Source of the DNA: JALQUL01 sp040382935
Lineage (GTDB): Bacteria > Pseudomonadota > Gammaproteobacteria > Burkholderiales > Burkholderiaceae_C
Assembly: GCA_040382935.1 (NCBI GenBank)
Contig: JBEIEP010000002.1
Coordinates: 62,001 to 126,000, forward strand
DNA: 64,000 bases
Direction of reading: 5' to 3'
Below are positions 34,804-42,515 of this stretch, in pieces. Every line of letters begins with the position of its first letter. Positions within the stretch are counted from its first letter, which is position 1. A program made the translations under genes and the position numbers. Below the pieces are notes generated by a model. The model did no database searches. It had not been told where the DNA came from and saw only the letters and a list, made by a program, of their open reading frames with translations.

Positions 34804-36428
34804 ATGAGATTTCGTTGGATACCAGAAAGTGCAGGTGCAGTGTTCAGTTTCTTTGCGCTGATTTTCTTGCTGCCCTGCCAATACGTTGCGGCTCAAACTT
34901 GGGTTGGCGAGAGTATTGTGGTTAGAACTATTGACGGTAAACCGGTAACTGTTGGTCTCGCTACCTTGGGCAAGGACTCCACACCCGTTAAGCATGTCAT
35001 CATCTACCCGCGTTTTTCGGGGCACTCGCAATTGAGGGGCATCCCTGGTGGCAATGCGCTCGAAATAGTCGACACAAGCATCTGGATGCGTGCAGCGCCC
35101 ATGTTACAAAAACGGGGGGTTATCGTGGCCTTTGCAGATAGTCCCGATGATATGCAAAAGCCGAAGGTTGGCTCAAGGGACGTGGGCACAATGCAAGGTG
35201 ACATGCGCAAGGTAGCTGAGATGCTGAAAAAGAAGTATCCGGTCAGTCAACTTCATATGGGCTTTTTCGAAGCCCGATTTCAAACGGCGATAACCGCCTC
35301 TGGCCTGTCTGAGATAGAAAAAATTGTTGCCGTGTCCAGCCAGATCAATGAGCGCACCTCTGATTGGGGTCAAATCAAGCAACCGGTGATGATGGTACAG
35401 GTTCCGACCTCAACGTGTGCCAGTGCGCCGTATCTTGAAGTCCAAGCCTTGGCCAAGCAATTTCAATTTGCGTTGGTAAAGGCAGGGTATTCAAGGCAAG
35501 AGGGCGGGGGCAATTGTTTTGGCCATCACACGCTCGTGGGCTTAGAAAGTGAGTTTGCTAACGCAGTTGCCGATTGGCTAGGGGGTGCCCCGGCGCCTGT
35601 GTCTATCGGCGTGCCGAACGCACCGATTGCTTGGCGTGAGGAGGTGTTTTTCTATGAGGTTTCGGCTTTGTTTGGTTCGAACAAAATCGAGTCCACGCTG
35701 TTGATGCCTCAAGAAAATATTTTTGGAAAAGGCCCCTACCCAGTGATCGTCTTTAGTCACGGTGATGGCGACGCGTTCAGTCCATCTTTTGCCGCTAAGG
35801 CGAGGGTCAGAGATATGGACGTCGCACGCACTTTTTTAAACTTGGGTCTGGCCGTGATTTTTCCCGCTCGACGGGGGTGGGGATGTCCGAAGGGACCTAC
35901 CCCAGGGGATTCTCCCAACACGATGGTGATCCAACCTATAAAGCCCGTGTTATGGCAGAGGACGTTTGGCCGGTGATGGACTACATCAAGACGCGTACGG
36001 AACTCGACTCTTCCAGAATAGTCTTGAGTGGGCAGTCCGCTGGGGGTTACCTCTCGATGTACTTAGCAAGTCAAAATCCGAAGGGCGTGCTGGGTGCAAT
36101 TGACTTTTCAGGAGGAAGGACTGATATGCGTGCTACTTCTGGACCCGGGTTTATCAATCCGATGATGGTGAACGGATTCGAGGAGTTTGGAAAAACGGCC
36201 CGTATTCCCACGTTGTGGATATTTGCAGAGAACGATTCTCGCTACACCGCCGAGACTATCAGGGCCAGCCATAGCGCCTTTGTTAAAGGTGGTGGTAGCG
36301 CCGAGTTGCTCCTCTACCCACCGATAGATGGCGACGGGCACTTCATCTATCACCGCCCGGCACTTTGGCGTACCAAGGTGAAAGAGTTTTTGACGCGCAT
36401 AGGCATATTTGAAATTTCCAAGCCGTAG
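34804..36428 (+). pseudogene. Secreted two-module alpha/beta hydrolase (dienelactone-hydrolase-like), frameshifted
   Basis: Starts at ATG 34804 with GAGG six bases upstream. A signal peptide ends near YVAAQTW. The first module (to about position 35590) looks like a degenerate alpha/beta-hydrolase. The second has LMPQE and VIVFSHGDGD typical of dienelactone-hydrolase-type proteins. The reading frame breaks at the G-rich tract 35873-35882: the first frame runs on to a stop at 35976 with unrelated residues, while the continuation MSEGTYPRGFSQHDGD through the nucleophile motif LSGQSAGGYLS and the C terminus is in the next frame and ends at 36428. One base missing in the G tract explains it. Could be a true pseudogene or a sequencing error. 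AT-richer than neighbours. Confidence 0.75.
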
Positions 36429-36474
36429 CTGCGACTGACCTAGCCGAGGCCGGTACGATGGGATAAGGTCGCCT

Positions 36475-37041
36475 TTACCTTGGCACCCGTCCCATGAGGT
36501 AAAACTCTGGATTGGGCATCATCCCCGACAGGTTGGCCATGCGGTTGGACAAGCCAAAAAACGCTGTGATGGCCCCTATGTCCCAAATGTCTTCGTCGTC
36601 TAGACCAAAGGCGTGCAGTGCCTCAAAATCGGCCTCATTTAGGTTGGCCGAATCTTTGCAAACCTTCATGGCGAAATCCAAAATCGCCGATTGCCTTGGG
36701 GATATATCGGCCTTTTTGTAGTTCACGGCCACTTGGTCGGCCACCATCGGCTTTTTCTCGTAAATCCGCAAAATGGCACCGTGGGCGACCACGCAATACA
36801 AGCAATGGTTGGCCGCGCTGGTGGTGGTAATAATCATCTCTTTCTCGCCCTTGGTCAGGTTGGAACCCTCGCGCAGCAGCAGGGCGTCGTGGTAGGCAAA
36901 AAAAGCCCGCCACTCGGCCGGGCGTCTGGCCAGCGCCAAAAACACATTGGGCACAAAACCGGCTTTTTCTTGCACCTCTTGGATTTTTTGCTGAATGTCT
37001 TGGGGCAGTGCGTTCAGCTCGGGCAGTGTGTAGCGGTTCAT
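36475..37041 (-). CDS. Peroxidase-related / AhpD-like (carboxymuconolactone decarboxylase family) protein
   Basis: All-helical AhpD-like protein of 188 aa. The redox motif is CLYCVVAHG (CxxC then His), preceded by GEKEMIITTTSAANH, the family pattern for alkylhydroperoxidase-like proteins. The C-terminal AFFGLSNRMAN fits the group often labelled peroxidase-related enzyme. ATG 37041 was chosen, with AAGGAAC upstream; the longer frame extends into the rlmD 5' region. Physiological substrate unknown. Confidence 0.82.
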   Translation of the reverse strand: MNRYTLPELNALPQDIQQKIQEVQEKAGFVPNVFLALARRPAEWRAFFAYHDALLLREGSNLTKGEKEMIITTTSAANHCLYCVVAHGAILRIYEKKPMVADQVAVNYKKADISPRQSAILDFAMKVCKDSANLNEADFEALHAFGLDDEDIWDIGAITAFFGLSNRMANLSGMMPNPEFYLMGRVPR

Positions 37042-37188
37042 AAGGGTTGTTCCTTCAGATGGCTTGCAGAACCACATTATGGCCAAAGTGCGGGCCGTCG
37101 CTTGGGGGGTGGCCTGGCTTGACCCAAATGCCCTTTCCACGCCCATTGCACCAGCGATGGCACCCACCAAATACTGAGACAATTGGCC

Positions 37189-38646
37189 ATGGCAAGAAAA
37201 TTTAGACGATCAGACCGCCTTCGCGCCGAGCGCGAGGCCTTGGCACAAACGCCCCCCAGCCTTGTGCGTATCGAGTCCGTGGACCTTGAAGGGCAGGGCG
37301 TGGCCCACCGCGACGACGGCAAGGTGGTGTTTGTAGATGGTGCGCTGCCCAATGAGCAGGTATGGGTGCGTCCTGTCAAAGAAAAATCCAGCTATGAGAA
37401 AGCGCAAATCATCTCTATCGCCAAAGAGTCGGTGATGCGTGTGGAGCCGCGCTGCCCGCACTTTGGTCTGCACGACGGTGCTTGTGGCGGTTGCAAGGTG
37501 CAGCATTTGCACCCAGAGGCGCAAGTGGCGGTCAAGCAAAGGGCCTTAGAGGACGCGCTGTGGCACGTAGGGCGGGTCAAGCCCGACCTGATGCTGCGGC
37601 CCATTGCTGGCCCAGAGTGGGGCTATCGCTACCGTTCGCGCCTTTCGGCCAGGTTTGTGGCCAAAAAAGGCGAGGTTTTGGTGGGCTTTCACGAACGCAA
37701 AAGCCGCTACGTGGCCAATATGGACGAGTGCCCCGTGTTGCCCGATGCCGTTGGGCAGTTGATACCCGCGCTCAAAAAGCTGCTGTCTGGTTTGGATGCC
37801 AAAGACCAAATCCCGCAGATCGAAGTGGCCTGTGGTGACGCGGGTGTGATGGCCTTGGTGTTGCGCCATTTAGAGCCGTTATCGGCGGCAGACCGCGCCC
37901 AACTGCAAGCCTTTGCCCAATCGGTTCCGGGCTTGCAGTGGTGGCTACAACCGGGGGGCAACGAGACGGTTCATGCCATGGACGCCAACGCGCCTTTGCT
38001 GGCTTATCGCTTGCCAGCGTTTGAAATCACCATGCCCTACAAACCTACAGACTTTACCCAGGTCAACCCGTTTATCAACGAGATGCTGGTGAGCCGTGCC
38101 ATTCGCTTGCTAGAGCTTGCCCCCACCGAGCGCGTGATCGACTGGTTTTGTGGCTTGGGCAACTTTACCCTGCCACTGGCCACCCGCGCGGCTAGCGTAC
38201 TAGGCATTGAGGGCAGCGAGAGCTTGGTGCAACGCGCACAAGACAACTACCGCTTGAACGCCGAGCAACCGGGCCGGTTGCAGCCCCTGGCGCCCACCGA
38301 ATTTGTGGCGCGTGATTTGTTTGACATGACGCCAGAGGGCCTGTGCGCCGATGGCATCGCCGACAAATGGCTGGTAGACCCACCCCGAGAAGGGGCGTTT
38401 GCGCTGGTGCAGGCACTGGCCCGTGCCGTGGCAGCACACCGCTCAGGTGCTTTGGCCCGTGGGTTTGACTGGCGTCCCCCCACCCGTATCGTTTACGTGA
38501 GCTGCAACCCCGCCACCTTGGCGCGGGACGCAGAGGTGTTGGTACAGGCGGGCTACGCTTGCGCCGCCGCTGGGGTGGTCAATATGTTTCCGCACACCGC
38601 CCACGTTGAATCGGTGGCGGTGTTTGATTGGGACGCTACACGCTGA
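37189..38646 (+). CDS. rlmD: 23S rRNA (uracil1939-C5)-methyltransferase RlmD
   Basis: SAM-dependent RNA methyltransferase with an N-terminal TRAM domain (VRIESVDLEGQGVAHRDDGK). An iron-sulfur Cys cluster follows (CPHFGLHDGACGGC). In the Rossmann methyltransferase domain the SAM site is DWFCGLGNFTLPLA, with DPPREGAF, and the catalytic Cys is in YVSCNPATLARD. Length 485 aa from ATG 37189; a TTG two codons earlier is possible. Confidence 0.93.
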   Translation: MARKFRRSDRLRAEREALAQTPPSLVRIESVDLEGQGVAHRDDGKVVFVDGALPNEQVWVRPVKEKSSYEKAQIISIAKESVMRVEPRCPHFGLHDGACGGCKVQHLHPEAQVAVKQRALEDALWHVGRVKPDLMLRPIAGPEWGYRYRSRLSARFVAKKGEVLVGFHERKSRYVANMDECPVLPDAVGQLIPALKKLLSGLDAKDQIPQIEVACGDAGVMALVLRHLEPLSAADRAQLQAFAQSVPGLQWWLQPGGNETVHAMDANAPLLAYRLPAFEITMPYKPTDFTQVNPFINEMLVSRAIRLLELAPTERVIDWFCGLGNFTLPLATRAASVLGIEGSESLVQRAQDNYRLNAEQPGRLQPLAPTEFVARDLFDMTPEGLCADGIADKWLVDPPREGAFALVQALARAVAAHRSGALARGFDWRPPTRIVYVSCNPATLARDAEVLVQAGYACAAAGVVNMFPHTAHVESVAVFDWDATR

Positions 38647-38658
38647 CCTGCGTGCGGA

Positions 38659-38946
38659 TTAACGAGCCGGGTACTTGGTCCATACCTCGGTGTGCAAGCG
38701 CTGGTACAAATCCGCTGGTACAAGCTTAGACACTAATTTGAACAGGACGTAAACCAAAATGCCGTCGTCCAGCCAGCCCAAGAAAGGTACAAATTCGGGT
38801 ACCAAATCAATCGGCGAGATCAAATAGAGACCGACCAAGACCGCAAGAACCTTGGCCGATTTAGGCGTTTGTGCGTGGCGCAAAACCATCCACAGCAAGA
38901 CCAACTCGCGCTTAAAGCGCCACCACAGACCTACTAAGCGCCACAT
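38659..38946 (-). CDS. YkvA-like small membrane protein (DUF1232)
   Basis: Protein of 95 aa. The DUF1232 signature YLISPIDLVPEFVPFLGWLDD is visible (YLISPIDLVP then FLGWLDD), with hydrophobic stretches on both sides that suggest membrane association. Function unknown in the family. It follows the Bax-inhibitor-like gene on the same strand, but a strong terminator hairpin lies between them, so it is probably transcribed separately. Confidence 0.85.
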   Translation of the reverse strand: MWRLVGLWWRFKRELVLLWMVLRHAQTPKSAKVLAVLVGLYLISPIDLVPEFVPFLGWLDDGILVYVLFKLVSKLVPADLYQRLHTEVWTKYPAR

Positions 38947-38983
38947 TAACGGTCTCCTATCAGTTCAGTGTTCTCGGTGAATG

Positions 38984-39011
38984 AAAAAAAAGGAGGCCAT
39001 GCCTCCTTTTT
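38984..39011 (-). terminator. Rho-independent terminator of the Bax-inhibitor-1-like gene
   Basis: Perfect 11-bp stem (38987-38997 with 39001-39011; GGAGGC/GCCTCC core) and a 3-nt loop. Read on the - strand it is followed by a run of T. It lies 26 bp after the stop of the gene at 39037-39726. A T-run on the other side could allow bidirectional action. Confidence 0.88.
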
Positions 39012-39036
39012 GACAGGGATGGCAAGGCCAAGCCGG

Positions 39037-39726
39037 TTAGTCGCGCTCACCACCAAAAATGCCCAACAAGCTCAACAGGCTTTGGAACACGTTGTAAATG
39101 CTAAGGTACAGGCCCAAAGTGGCCGTAATGTAGTTGGTTTCGCCGCCATCCAAGATTCGTTTGATGTCGTACAGCATATAGGCACTAAAGATGCCGATAC
39201 AAAGCACAGAAATCACCATGAAGCCAACTGTGGAACCCACAAACACGTTAATGATGCCACCCACCATCACAGCCAACGCGCCCACAAACAACCACTTGCC
39301 CATGCCAGACAGGTCGCGCTTGATGACGGTGGCCAGCGATGCCATCACAAAAAACACGCCAGCGGTGCCACCAAAAGCCGTCATGATGAGGTTGGGACCA
39401 TTGCTAAACCCCAGCACCATAGAGATCAGCCGCGAGAGCATCAGGCCCATGAAGAAGGTGAATCCAAGCAGGACGGCTACACCGGCGCTAGAATTTTTTG
39501 TGCGTTCAATGGCGTACATAAAGCCAAACGCACCGACTAAAAACACCACCAATCCCATGCCACCGCCCAAACTGCGCGTGATACCTGTGGTAACCCCTAC
39601 CCAAGCACCTAATACCGTGGGTAACATGCTTAGGGCCAACAGCCAATAGGTGTTACGCAGGACTTTGTTTCGAGCGACGGTATCCAAGCCGTACGTTATC
39701 GATGAGTTAGCAATCTGAATTGACAT
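39037..39726 (-). CDS. Bax inhibitor-1 / YccA family membrane protein
   Basis: Multi-pass inner-membrane protein of 229 aa with about seven hydrophobic helices. The N-terminal NKVLRNTYWLLALSMLPTVLG and C-terminal SLYLSIYNVFQSLLSLLGI (both shortened here) match the BI-1/YccA family, whose E. coli member YccA interacts with FtsH. It has its own terminator. Calcium leak activity has been shown for some members; that is not evident here. Confidence 0.88.
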   Translation of the reverse strand: MSIQIANSSITYGLDTVARNKVLRNTYWLLALSMLPTVLGAWVGVTTGITRSLGGGMGLVVFLVGAFGFMYAIERTKNSSAGVAVLLGFTFFMGLMLSRLISMVLGFSNGPNLIMTAFGGTAGVFFVMASLATVIKRDLSGMGKWLFVGALAVMVGGIINVFVGSTVGFMVISVLCIGIFSAYMLYDIKRILDGGETNYITATLGLYLSIYNVFQSLLSLLGIFGGERD

Positions 39727-39949
39727 AAAAGGTTCCTTTCAAGATCACGGCCATGAAACCGATTAGGCTGATTCTACGATTAAGCAGTTCGATCACAAAT
39801 GGATTTGCTGCGGCATCCCTTCGAAAAGCAGGGATTTACAGGCACTGGTGCTCAAAAGTACCACTTGAGGAGGGGGTAAAATACCGATCTTTGGGATCGG
39901 GCACCAAGCGACCGTATGCGGCACGCATACCAATGCCCCAACATAATTT
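39727..39949. other. 223-bp intergenic region without a recognisable gene
   Basis: Lies between divergent genes (BI-1-like on -, polysaccharide co-polymerase-like on +), so it should hold both promoters. A + strand reading frame over 39753-40004 shows no family resemblance and is probably spurious. No clear promoter, tRNA or hairpin was identified. Confidence 0.5.
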
Positions 39950-40822
39950 ATGCCTAACCTTGACCAGCAAGTATCCGAAAGTGACTATCCGGAAAACGAA
40001 TTGAATCTCACTGAGATTATTTTCGTGGTCGTTCAGAACCTGAAAACGCTGATTTTTGTACCACTTTTGGCCGGCGCGATTGTGGCAGCTGTCGCCGCTG
40101 CATGGCCAACCAGATTTGAAAGTGTGGCATGGCAGTCAGGGGATCTTTTGTTGGTGGCGCAGTACAACTCTGCGCAAGTCCGTGACCATATCATTCAGGA
40201 AATGAAGTACTCCCGACCAGAAGAAGATTTGGATGCCGCGCGTGAGCGTTTGGCAGGTGATTTGAAGGTGACTTTTTCTGCGAAAGAAAAACTTGTCACG
40301 ATTCGTGGCAGCGCGAAGGATGCGCAAGACGCGCGGCGTATGGTAACTCTGGCGATTGAAAAAACCGGCGAAGTGAACAAGCGCCGAACGGACGCGCTCC
40401 AGCGTATAAAAGAGCAGTACGAGTTGGCGTTGCAACGTGATCGCCAGTATGCTAGCGCCATTGCCAATTTGACCCAAAAGCTGGCGCAGCCACCTTCTAA
40501 TACTGGTGCCTCCTCCGATTTTTCACTTGTGCAGCTTCTCGGTGCAGCCAGAGAAGCGCAGGGGATGACTACAGGCTTGGCTTCTGTTTTGGCACAGGCC
40601 GAGAGTTTTGATGTGATTCAAGCTCCAACGACTGCGACGCGAGGGGCGCGAGTCAACCCTCTGTTCGCGTCGTTGGTGGCAGCGTTAGGCACTGTTGTCG
40701 GTTTGCTCTTGCTAATCTTTGCCCTGCAGGCATTCCGTAACGCCGCTAAAAGGCCTGAGCAGGCGCAGCGTTTATCTGATTTGAAGCTTGAATGGCAAAA
40801 AGTCACGAAGCGGGGGCACTAG
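39950..40822 (+). CDS. Wzz-like polysaccharide co-polymerase / chain-length determinant family protein
   Basis: Protein of 290 aa with PCP topology. A cytoplasmic N terminus carries acidic NELNLTEIIF. TM1 is about residues 36-55 (FVPLLAGAIVAAVAAAW). A long helical periplasmic part (about 60-220, with ERLAGDLKVTFSAKEK) follows, then TM2 about 230-255 (LFASLVAALGTVVGLLLLIF) and a short basic tail. Such proteins set O-antigen or exopolysaccharide chain length. No glycosyltransferase or polymerase gene is nearby, so it is an orphan. The stop codon lies in the CTAG target of a MITE; removing the MITE leaves the same stop, so the protein is not truncated. AT-richer than neighbours. Confidence 0.72.
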   Translation: MPNLDQQVSESDYPENELNLTEIIFVVVQNLKTLIFVPLLAGAIVAAVAAAWPTRFESVAWQSGDLLLVAQYNSAQVRDHIIQEMKYSRPEEDLDAARERLAGDLKVTFSAKEKLVTIRGSAKDAQDARRMVTLAIEKTGEVNKRRTDALQRIKEQYELALQRDRQYASAIANLTQKLAQPPSNTGASSDFSLVQLLGAAREAQGMTTGLASVLAQAESFDVIQAPTTATRGARVNPLFASLVAALGTVVGLLLLIFALQAFRNAAKRPEQAQRLSDLKLEWQKVTKRGH

Positions 40823-40983
40823 GGAACCTCTGCAAAACTCGCTGTGCAGAGATGAGCCACGAGAATGGATGCACCACAAGGCGGATTTGGCAGCTCATAC
40901 CGGGCGGTATGAGCCAAAAAGCCAACACAGTGGGGCGCCGTTATCGGGGTCTCAGATCGCGCATGGGGTTTTGCAGAGGTTCC
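40823..40983. mobile_element. 161-bp IS5-type MITE with 16-bp perfect terminal inverted repeats
   Basis: Left end GGAACCTCTGCAAAAC is the exact reverse complement of the right end GTTTTGCAGAGGTTCC. The element is flanked by CTAG on both sides (40819-40822 and 40984-40987), a 4-bp YTAR-type duplication as made by IS5-group transposases. It has no coding capacity. A damaged relative lies at 34644-34705. Neither a full IS5 copy nor a transposase gene is in the window. Confidence 0.85.
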
Positions 40984-41076
40984 CTAGCCTTTCGCTACGA
41001 CTTCGTAAATAGGGTATCCGGCCAATTGCGGGGTGGTTTCGTGTTTGAGGTGATAAATTTCTTATAGGAACTAAGT

Positions 41077-41484
41077 ATGAAAGATAAAGCGATTTTGGAG
41101 GCGTTGGACGTAGCGCTCATTTTGCAATCGGCCTCTGCCCATGCAGCACAAAACGGCTGGGCAGTGTCTATTGCGGTGGTTGATGACGGGGGTCATTTGC
41201 TGGGTATGGTGCGGCTGGACAAAGCGGCCACCCTTTCGGCCCACATTTGCGTAGCTAAAGCGCATACCGCTGCGTTGGGTCAGCGCGAGAGCAAGGTGTA
41301 TGAAGAAATGATCAACGGCGGTAGAACGTCGTTTTTGTCTGCGCCTTTGGTCTCTGGCATGCTGGAGGGGGGTGTGCCAGTGATGAAAGACGGTCAATGC
41401 CTGGGGGCGGTGGGCGTTAGTGGGGTCAAGTCCAATGAGGACGCCCAGATCGCCAAAGCCGGAATCGCAGCCTTGGGGCTGTAA
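41077..41484 (+). CDS. GlcG/HbpS-family heme-binding-like protein
   Basis: Protein of 135 aa with the GlcG/HbpS fold signature: AVSIAVVDDGGHLLGMVRLD in the first half and GGVPVMKDGQCLGAVGVSG in the second, ending AKAGIAALGL. HbpS binds heme in Streptomyces; GlcG is of unknown function in glycolate loci. No signal peptide. Its neighbours (PCP-like gene, ppsR) give no functional hint. Start ATG 41077 follows a TAGGAAC ribosome binding region. Confidence 0.85.
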   Translation: MKDKAILEALDVALILQSASAHAAQNGWAVSIAVVDDGGHLLGMVRLDKAATLSAHICVAKAHTAALGQRESKVYEEMINGGRTSFLSAPLVSGMLEGGVPVMKDGQCLGAVGVSGVKSNEDAQIAKAGIAALGL

Positions 41485-41501
41485 ACACGCGCTCAACGCC
41501 G

Positions 41502-42323
41502 TCAATACGGTAGGGTATCCGGCCTGATCTCCTGCAAAATGGTGGTGGCGATCTCCTCAATCGACTTGGTGGTGGTGCTCAGCCATTTGATACCTGCACG
41601 GCGCATCATGGCCTCGGCCTCTGACACCTCCATGGCGCAATTGGACAGGCTGGCGTAGCGCGAATTGGGGCGCCTTTCATTGCGAATTTCGCTCAGTCGC
41701 TCGGGTTGTATGGTCAGCCCAAATATTTTGGCGCGGTAGGGCAGCAAGGCAGGAGGCAATTGACGCCGTTCAAAATCCTCCGGGATGAGCGGGTAATTGG
41801 CCGCTTTCAGTCCGTATTGCATGGCCAAGTACAAAGACGTGGGCGTTTTGCCACTGCGACTGACCCCGACCAAAATCACATCGGCTGAATCGAAATCAAC
41901 ATTCGATTGACCGTCATCGTGCGCCAATGAAAAATTGATCGCTTCAATACGGTCGTGGTATTGCTGGCTTTTACTGGCATCGCTAAAGCGACCGATGCGG
42001 TGGTTGGATTTGACGCCCAGCTCTGCCTCTATCGGAGTCACGAAGGTGCCAAATAGGTCCATTAAGAGCCCGGTGCATCCGGCTTGAATCACACCCAGCA
42101 CAGCCTCGTTCACCAAGGTGGTAAACACCAGGGGTTTTGTGCCCTCAAGCTCGGCCACATGGTTAATTTGTCGCACGGCCTGGTGGGCTTTATCCACGGT
42201 GTCGGTATAGGGCATGCGAACCCTTCGGGCTTTTAACTCGAACTGCGCTAATAGGGCGTTGCCAAAGGTTTCTGCGGTGATACCGGTACCATCGGAGACA
42301 AAAAAAACGGTTCTTTGCGGCAT
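41502..42323 (-). CDS. ppsR: Phosphoenolpyruvate synthase regulatory kinase/pyrophosphorylase PpsR
   Basis: Bifunctional ADP-dependent kinase and Pi-dependent pyrophosphorylase (DUF299) that switches PEP synthase off and on. The protein begins MPQRTVFFVSDGTGITAETF and has the P-loop GVSRSGKTPTS. Start at 42323 gives 273 aa, the usual family length; the open frame upstream is in the divergent promoter region. Its target enzyme is encoded divergently next door. Confidence 0.95.
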   Translation of the reverse strand: MPQRTVFFVSDGTGITAETFGNALLAQFELKARRVRMPYTDTVDKAHQAVRQINHVAELEGTKPLVFTTLVNEAVLGVIQAGCTGLLMDLFGTFVTPIEAELGVKSNHRIGRFSDASKSQQYHDRIEAINFSLAHDDGQSNVDFDSADVILVGVSRSGKTPTSLYLAMQYGLKAANYPLIPEDFERRQLPPALLPYRAKIFGLTIQPERLSEIRNERRPNSRYASLSNCAMEVSEAEAMMRRAGIKWLSTTTKSIEEIATTILQEIRPDTLPY

Positions 42324-42515
42324 GGTCAATCCAAGTTCGTCGAAAAAGCAGTCTGTAGGGTCGAGAAGTCTTTGTTGAGGTAGGGAAGGATTACGGCTGA
42401 GGCCCTCTAAAATGGGCACCATTGCCGCAAGCCAGTCATTATGCTTCTTGCGTGCGCGGCTCTGCATCAAGCGGGTGTGTTGAGCCGCAAAGAATTTTTA
42501 TCTCTGGAGTATTTC

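Noticed and set aside
39880..39915. GATCTTTGGGATC-like stem as a possible tRNA fragment
   Set aside because: No cloverleaf, no T-loop GTTCRA box nearby.
39753..40004. Possible 83-aa + strand protein before the Wzz-like gene
   Set aside because: No recognisable motif, poor start context, and it overlaps the start of a better-supported gene.
41010..41523. 14-bp match TAGGGTATCCGGCC near 41010 and near 41510
   Set aside because: Short, single match about 500 bp apart, one copy inside the ppsR coding region; likely chance.
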